Source: Gemmatimonadaceae bacterium (GTDB lineage: Bacteria > Gemmatimonadota > Gemmatimonadetes > Gemmatimonadales > Gemmatimonadaceae). Taken from it: DNA of 64,000 nucleotides. The notes beneath the pieces are model-generated. The model was not told the DNA's origin and ran no database searches. It saw only the letters and a list, made by a program, of their open reading frames with translations. The stretch covers positions 124,001 to 188,000 of the forward strand of contig JACVCD010000004.1 in the NCBI GenBank assembly GCA_016742275.1, written 5' to 3'. Made by a program: the position numbers and the translations under genes. Below, piece after piece: positions 59,346 to 64,000 of the stretch. The first letter of the stretch is position 1, and every line of letters starts with the position of its first letter.

Positions 59346-59750
59346 TCAACGAGCCTCGCGGAAGGCGGCGAGCTCACGCAAATGCGTGGTGAGCGAAAGA
59401 GTCATGCTTTCGAATGACGCCAGGAATTCTTCGAAATCCAGATGCGCGAGTTCGAGAGCTTCAGTGAGTACGATGGCATCTCCGTCGAGACCATAGGCGC
59501 CGTGCAACAGATCGGACGCATTGAGCTCGAGCAGCCGCTTGTTGAGCGCTGCTGCCTCATTGGTATCGGACGGAATGGGCATCACCTTCACGCGCAGCAG
59601 CACAACCGGTGGGTTGTGCGTGACCACCACGTCGAAATCGAGGGAGCCACCGGGTTTGACCACCCAGAGACCGGGTTCGACTTCCTCATGCGAAGCCCCC
59701 TCGGTATTCAGGCGATCGAGAAATGCTTCAATGTCTTCGCGCGTGACCAT
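59346..59750 (-). CDS. YbjN-like protein coupled to pspA
   Basis: Cytoplasmic protein of 134 aa with the fold pattern of YbjN/CesT-like proteins: a helix (REDIEAFLDRLN), strands (LWVVKPGGSLDFDVVVTHNP, VVLLRVKVMPIP), then helices (ALNKRLLELNASDLLHGAYG). AGGA lies about 9 nt before the ATG. It is translated just before pspA, so it is probably a partner or regulator of PspA (inference). Confidence 0.7.
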   Translation of the reverse strand: MVTREDIEAFLDRLNTEGASHEEVEPGLWVVKPGGSLDFDVVVTHNPPVVLLRVKVMPIPSDTNEAAALNKRLLELNASDLLHGAYGLDGDAIVLTEALELAHLDFEEFLASFESMTLSLTTHLRELAAFREAR

Positions 59751-59855
59751 GATTGATGTCCTGTTAGTAACGGGTAGCCTATCATACGGAGCCGACGCCC
59801 GTCGCGTTTCGCCGCACGTGACACAAGATACCGCGCGAAACGATCCAGCCGCGGC

Positions 59856-60311
59856 TTACCCGCGCAACATCCCCAGGACGGACTTCACCAGGTCGCCGCT
59901 GTTGGTTGGGATGCTGCCGCCAGGCGTGAGCTGATTTACCAGTTCCGGAAGAACCGCCGCGAGTCCATTGCTGGCTTCGGACGGGCTGACGCCGGCCTGG
60001 GAAGCGACGGAGGCGACTGAATCGGCACCGAGCACCCGTTCCAGCTGCGCGCCACTCACAGCCGTGTTGGCTCCCGTACCAACCCACGACTGCACGACGT
60101 CGCCCAGTCCACCGGACTGGAACTTCTGTACCAGCCCCTCAATGCCGCCGTTCTGCTGCACGAGCGTTATGGCCGCTGCCAGCAGTCCGTTGGCGCTCCC
60201 CTGTCCGCCAAACTGCTTCAGCAGCCCGCCCACGATCTGCTGCGTATCACCACCCTGGCCGCCGAGCAACGAGCCAGCGACCTGTCCCAAAGCGCCGTCG
60301 AGCAATCCCAT
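59856..60311 (-). CDS. YidB-like protein (DUF937)
   Basis: Protein of 151 aa starting MGLLDGALGQVAGSLLGGQG, with repeated amphipathic segments rich in Gly, Gln and Val. The C-terminal part (GAQLERVLGADSVASVASQA) matches the YidB family, whose function is unknown. A strong AGGAGG lies 5 nt before the ATG. It is divergent from the TerB-like gene, sharing a gap of 100 bp. Confidence 0.85.
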   Translation of the reverse strand: MGLLDGALGQVAGSLLGGQGGDTQQIVGGLLKQFGGQGSANGLLAAAITLVQQNGGIEGLVQKFQSGGLGDVVQSWVGTGANTAVSGAQLERVLGADSVASVASQAGVSPSEASNGLAAVLPELVNQLTPGGSIPTNSGDLVKSVLGMLRG

Positions 60312-60411
60312 CGTTCCTCCTGCTGATGCAGGTTATGGTGCGCACGTAATGTTCTCCCTTCCCGGCCAACGTAGCGTGCCTTCCCACGTCTCGCCTACCC
60401 CTGCCTCCTCC

Positions 60412-61386
60412 ATGTCCGACGACACCCCAGCGCCAACTGAGACCGAAGGCCGCGCCATCATTGCCATCGCTACCCTCGCCGCATTGGCCGATGGTTCGCA
60501 TGATCCGGACGAGCGCGCCCGCATCAATACCGTCGCCCAATCGCTCGGTTTGTCGGACGCCGAGGCGGTTATTGACGCGGCCTCCCGAGGTGCTCTGACG
60601 CCGGCCATGGTGGCGGCCGATCTGACTTCGCCGACGACCCGTCAGCTCGCCTATGACACGGCGGCCGCCATCTGTCAGGCCAATGGCTGGCGGAATCCGT
60701 CCGAATCGGCCTTTCTGCGTGAGCTGGCCTCGACTCTCGGTGCCGATCCCGTTCCTGCCCAGCGCGCGGGAGACGTCGACCATTTGTCCCAGGCCACCGC
60801 CTCCTTAACATCGGCGGCGGCCGGTTCGTCAAAAGAGATTCCGTCCTCAGGTCCTGCCGCATCCGCTCTCGACGAGCACATCCTCGACCAGGCCATGCTC
60901 ACTGCAGCACTCGAGCTGCTTCCGGATCGTCTGGCCAATCTCGGTATTCTGCCACTGCAACTCCGACTGGTGCAGCGCATCGGACAGCATCATGGGCAGG
61001 CTCTCGACGCCTCACAAATCAAGGACCTCGTCGCGACGCTTGGAATCGGAGCGGCAGCCCAGGTCCTCGAGAAAGTGGTGCGTCGTTCCTTCGGCGGCCT
61101 CGCAGGCGGTCTGCTTGGTACAGCCCTTGGTGGATTACTTGGCGGATCGGCCGGCAGCGTAGCAGGTCTCGCGTCGGGTGCCGCCGTGACCTTTGCCGCG
61201 ACCTACGCGCTGGGCCACGCCGCCGACCAGTACTACGCCCAGGGACGGCAGCTTTCGACATCGGACCTCAAGGCCCTTTTTGCACGGTTCCGTGACGACG
61301 CGGATACCATCTTCCCGCGTGTTGAGCAGCGCGTGCGGGATCTGGCTCGCAGCAATCAGCTCGGAGGAATCCTCCGACGCATATGA
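60412..61386 (+). CDS. TerB-like protein with C-terminal glycine-rich membrane segment
   Basis: Protein of 324 aa. Residues 10-110 resemble the TerB helical fold (AIIAIATLAALADGSHDPDE, then a second half-repeat ending LRELASTLGA). Residues 160-230 (LELLPDRLANLGILPLQLRL) recall DUF697-type domains. A glycine-zipper hydrophobic stretch follows (GGLAGGLLGTALGGLLGGSA, about 225-265), then a charged tail. ATG 60412 was chosen by the domain start; the open frame extends back to 59968 over the divergent YidB-like gene. No good ribosome site is seen. Function unknown. Confidence 0.7.
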   Translation: MSDDTPAPTETEGRAIIAIATLAALADGSHDPDERARINTVAQSLGLSDAEAVIDAASRGALTPAMVAADLTSPTTRQLAYDTAAAICQANGWRNPSESAFLRELASTLGADPVPAQRAGDVDHLSQATASLTSAAAGSSKEIPSSGPAASALDEHILDQAMLTAALELLPDRLANLGILPLQLRLVQRIGQHHGQALDASQIKDLVATLGIGAAAQVLEKVVRRSFGGLAGGLLGTALGGLLGGSAGSVAGLASGAAVTFAATYALGHAADQYYAQGRQLSTSDLKALFARFRDDADTIFPRVEQRVRDLARSNQLGGILRRI

Positions 61387-61516
61387 TGGCGCTGCGGACG
61401 ACTACTCGTCCCAGCCGCTGACACCATCCGGCATTCTGCCGGTCCCACCTCCCCCACCACTCAACGTCGCACACGCGGCGCGAGTAATTCACCGGACCCC
61501 TCCCGGAGACCCATCC

Positions 61517-64000
61517 ATGTCCTACCTCACGCGTCCCGTCGGACGCTGGAGCGCCGGCCTGCTGCTCGCTGCAACGGCCAGCACTCTCCCCGCCCAGAAC
61601 AACGCCCAGGCCACCCAACCGGATGAAAACCGTGCGGTGAAGGCCAACTGGTCACTCGCCAATCGGTTCAACACCGCGGCGCTGCGTGGCATCACGTACA
61701 CCTTCGGTGTGCAGCCGCGCTTCCTCGGCCAGTCGGACACGATGTTCTACAACTGGCGCGATCGGAACGGCAATCGATTCATGCTGTATGTGCCGTCGCC
61801 CACGGGTGGCAGCAAGCGGCTGTTGTTCGATCCGGCCAAGATGGCTGAGCAGCTGACGCTCCTTAGCAAGAAGCCGTACGACGCGACGAATCTGCCGTTC
61901 CAGACCATCACGTTCCTCAAGAGCCATAAGGGCTTCCGTTTCACCGTGGACACGGTGCGATACGAGTGGACGCTGGCCACGGAGACGCTCAAGTCGCTGG
62001 GTCGCCCGGCGCGCAACGCGCCACCGCCAGCTGACGAAGAGCGTGATACGCAGGGTGGTGGAGGCGGTGGTGGTGGTGGTGGTGGTGGATTTGGCGGAGG
62101 CGGCGCTGGTCGCAACTTCCAGAACTACAATCCCGACAGCACCGCGTTTGTCTTCGCGCGCAATCACAATCTGTACTTCGTCGAAGTCGGCAAGCCCGAC
62201 ACCATCCGCATCAGCACCGATGGCGTGGAGCACTACAGCTTCGGCTTCCGCGACACGACGGAGAATCGTCGTCAGCTGAACGCACTGAGTGGTGGCGGCG
62301 GTCAGCAGAACCAGGGTGAAGACGACGAGCAGGAAGACAACAACTCCACCGACATGCGCGTGCGTCCGGGTGGCTCGTGGTCGCCCGACGGCAAAAGCTT
62401 TGCCGTGGTGCGTCGCGATCAGCGCAAGGTGAAGGAGCTGTTCCTCGTGAACGTGCTCGCCAATCCGCGCCCCGTGCTGTTGCACTACAAGTACACGATG
62501 CCGGGCGAAGACGACGTCACGCAGAGCGAACTGTGGGTATATCGCCGCGGTGAGCCGGCCATCAAGCAGGTCAACGTGCGCAAGTGGAAGGATCAGTCGC
62601 TGCAGGATCTGCACTGGCCGCTCAACGGCGACAAGCTGCGTCTGCTGCGTCGTGATCGTCCGCAGCGCTCGGTGGACTTCATCGAAATCGATATCGCGTC
62701 AGGCGCCATCAAAACGCTGTTGACGGATGCGATCGAAGGTGCCGCACTTGAACCCAAGCCCATTCAGTATCTCAAGAAAGGCGGTGACTTCCTCTGGTGG
62801 TCACAGAAGACCGGCTGGGGCATGTACTACGTGTACGGCTTCGACGGCGGTGAGAAGAACGCGCTGACGACAGGTCAGTGGAACGTGAGCCGCGTGGTCA
62901 AGATCGACTCCACCACTGGTCAGGTGTGGGTGGCCGGTCAGGGTCGCGAGCCCGGCGAACAGCTCTATCAGACGCACCTCTATCGCGTGAACGCCAACGG
63001 CTCCGGCCTCACGATTCTCGATCCGGGCAACGCGCACCATGCGTTGACGCTTGGCGAGAACGGCACCCCCAGCTTTGTGTCACCCACGAAGCGCTACGTG
63101 TACGACACATACTCGCGCATGGATCAGCCGCCGGTGTCGGTCGTGCGTGATGGTTTGACGGGACGTCAGATCGCCAAGCTGGAAGAGATGGATTTGACCA
63201 AGCTCAAGGAGCTGGGCTTCCAGGGTGCCACACCGTTCTCGGTGAAGGCGGCGGATGGTGTCACGGAACTCTTCGGCAACATGTGGAAGCCGATCGACTT
63301 CGACAGCACGAAGAAGTATCCGATCATCAACTACGTGTATCCGGGCCCGCAGACGGAAGCGGTCACGACCGGCTTCAGTGTGGGTGGTGGCCAGATGCAG
63401 CTCGCGCAGCTGGGCTTCATTGTCATTCAGGTCGGTCACCGTGGCGGCTCACCGCTTCGCTCGTTGGCGTACCATCGCTACGGCTACGGCAACCTGCGTG
63501 ACTACGCCCTTGCCGACAAGAAGGCGGCCATCGAGCAGCTTGCGGCGCGTCACAGCTACATCGATCTCGACAAGGTCGGTATCTACGGCCACTCGGGTGG
63601 TGGCTTCCTGACGGCTGCGGCCATGCTGCTGCCGCCGTACAACGAGTTCTTCAAGGTGGGTTGGTCCGAATCGGGTAACCACGACAACAACATCTACAAC
63701 CAGAACTGGAGCGAGTGGAATCACGGTGTGCGCGTGATTGCTCGTGCGGACTCTGCGCGTGGTGGCGCACGTGCTGGCGCCGGTGGTGCAGCGGCAGCCG
63801 CGGCGCAGCGTCGTGGTGGTGCAGGCGGCCCGGGTGCTGGAGCAGCGGCGCGTGAAGTGGTGCAGGACTCCACGAACTACGACAACGTGCGCTTCGAAAT
63901 CCGCGTGCCGACCAACCAGGATCTGGCCGCGAACCTCAAGGGCAACCTGGCCCTGATCACGGGTGACCTCGACAACAACGTGCACCCGGGTGGTACGATC
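61517..64000 (+). CDS. S9-family prolyl oligopeptidase (3' end outside window)
   Basis: Secreted serine peptidase of the DPP4/acylaminoacyl-peptidase type; 828 codons are present. GGAG precedes the ATG by 9 nt. A signal peptide (VGRWSAGLLLAATASTLPAQ) is followed by a beta-propeller and an alpha/beta-hydrolase domain with GHSGGG (Ser693). GDLDNNVHPG near residue 818 is the Asp region; the catalytic His lies beyond the edge. Two low-complexity inserts stand out: a run of 12 Gly near residue 180 and an Arg/Ala/Gly block near 747-780. Promoter not identified. Confidence 0.93.
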   Translation, partial: MSYLTRPVGRWSAGLLLAATASTLPAQNNAQATQPDENRAVKANWSLANRFNTAALRGITYTFGVQPRFLGQSDTMFYNWRDRNGNRFMLYVPSPTGGSKRLLFDPAKMAEQLTLLSKKPYDATNLPFQTITFLKSHKGFRFTVDTVRYEWTLATETLKSLGRPARNAPPPADEERDTQGGGGGGGGGGGGFGGGGAGRNFQNYNPDSTAFVFARNHNLYFVEVGKPDTIRISTDGVEHYSFGFRDTTENRRQLNALSGGGGQQNQGEDDEQEDNNSTDMRVRPGGSWSPDGKSFAVVRRDQRKVKELFLVNVLANPRPVLLHYKYTMPGEDDVTQSELWVYRRGEPAIKQVNVRKWKDQSLQDLHWPLNGDKLRLLRRDRPQRSVDFIEIDIASGAIKTLLTDAIEGAALEPKPIQYLKKGGDFLWWSQKTGWGMYYVYGFDGGEKNALTTGQWNVSRVVKIDSTTGQVWVAGQGREPGEQLYQTHLYRVNANGSGLTILDPGNAHHALTLGENGTPSFVSPTKRYVYDTYSRMDQPPVSVVRDGLTGRQIAKLEEMDLTKLKELGFQGATPFSVKAADGVTELFGNMWKPIDFDSTKKYPIINYVYPGPQTEAVTTGFSVGGGQMQLAQLGFIVIQVGHRGGSPLRSLAYHRYGYGNLRDYALADKKAAIEQLAARHSYIDLDKVGIYGHSGGGFLTAAAMLLPPYNEFFKVGWSESGNHDNNIYNQNWSEWNHGVRVIARADSARGGARAGAGGAAAAAAQRRGGAGGPGAGAAAREVVQDSTNYDNVRFEIRVPTNQDLAANLKGNLALITGDLDNNVHPGGTI

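Noticed and set aside
59968-60411. 148-residue N-terminal extension of the TerB-like protein
   Set aside because: It lies opposite the well-supported YidB-like gene and is a low-complexity Pro/Ser/Thr shadow.

Overview
The window is high-GC DNA from a Gram-negative bacterium, most likely of the phylum Gemmatimonadota. That assignment is an inference. It rests on the translation and transcription genes, on outer-membrane and lipoprotein signals, a PEP-CTERM protein, a Ser/Thr kinase with a periplasmic tail, GWxTD-like lipoproteins, and an S9 peptidase with glycine-rich inserts. No rRNA, CRISPR array, plasmid origin or transposase gene was seen.

The backbone is the ancestral bacterial information-processing supercluster, nearly all on the minus strand. 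Read from high to low coordinates it runs: tRNA-Thr(UGU), tRNA-Tyr(GUA), tRNA-Gly(UCC), tRNA-Thr(GGU), then rpmG-secE-nusG-rplKAJL-rpoBC, then rpsL-rpsG, then fusA-tuf-rpsJ and the S10 and spc ribosomal protein genes down to a partial secY at the left edge. The tRNA order and anticodons equal those of the E. coli thrU-tyrU-glyT-thrT-tufB cluster.

Four wedges of unrelated genes interrupt this backbone, mostly next to a terminator. (1) 53.4-54.5 kb: a GAF-GGDEF diguanylate cyclase between tRNA-Gly and tRNA-Thr. (2) 51.0-53.1 kb: a luciferase-like monooxygenase and an FAD oxidoreductase, where tufB would be expected. (3) 27.2-38.3 kb, between rpoC and rpsL: a four-helix-bundle gene inside 58-bp inverted repeats, a hybrid histidine kinase, two tandem GWxTD-like lipoproteins and a membrane Ser/Thr kinase. 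(4) 14.7-25.8 kb, between rpsG and fusA: a PEP-CTERM protein, a UDP-GlcNAc 2-epimerase, an envelope polysaccharide set (membrane protein, processive GT2, bactofilin-like protein), and a convergent set (GT2, methyltransferase, membrane glycosyltransferase, outer-membrane barrel).

The right end (55-64 kb) holds cysS, a degenerate ABC-ATPase-like protein, a DUF1611/DgcN protein, a PspA-YbjN envelope-stress pair, a YidB-like protein, a TerB-like protein with a glycine-zipper membrane segment, and a partial S9 peptidase.

The observations most worth following are the four-helix-bundle gene enclosed by long inverted repeats next to (TCGAGAG)n tandem repeats, a possibly related small inverted-repeat element upstream of fusA, a 26-bp hairpin between rplL and rpoB, 15-nt periodic repeats in the rpsJ-rplC leader, low-complexity N-terminal extensions on S5 and L5, and the wedge pattern itself.
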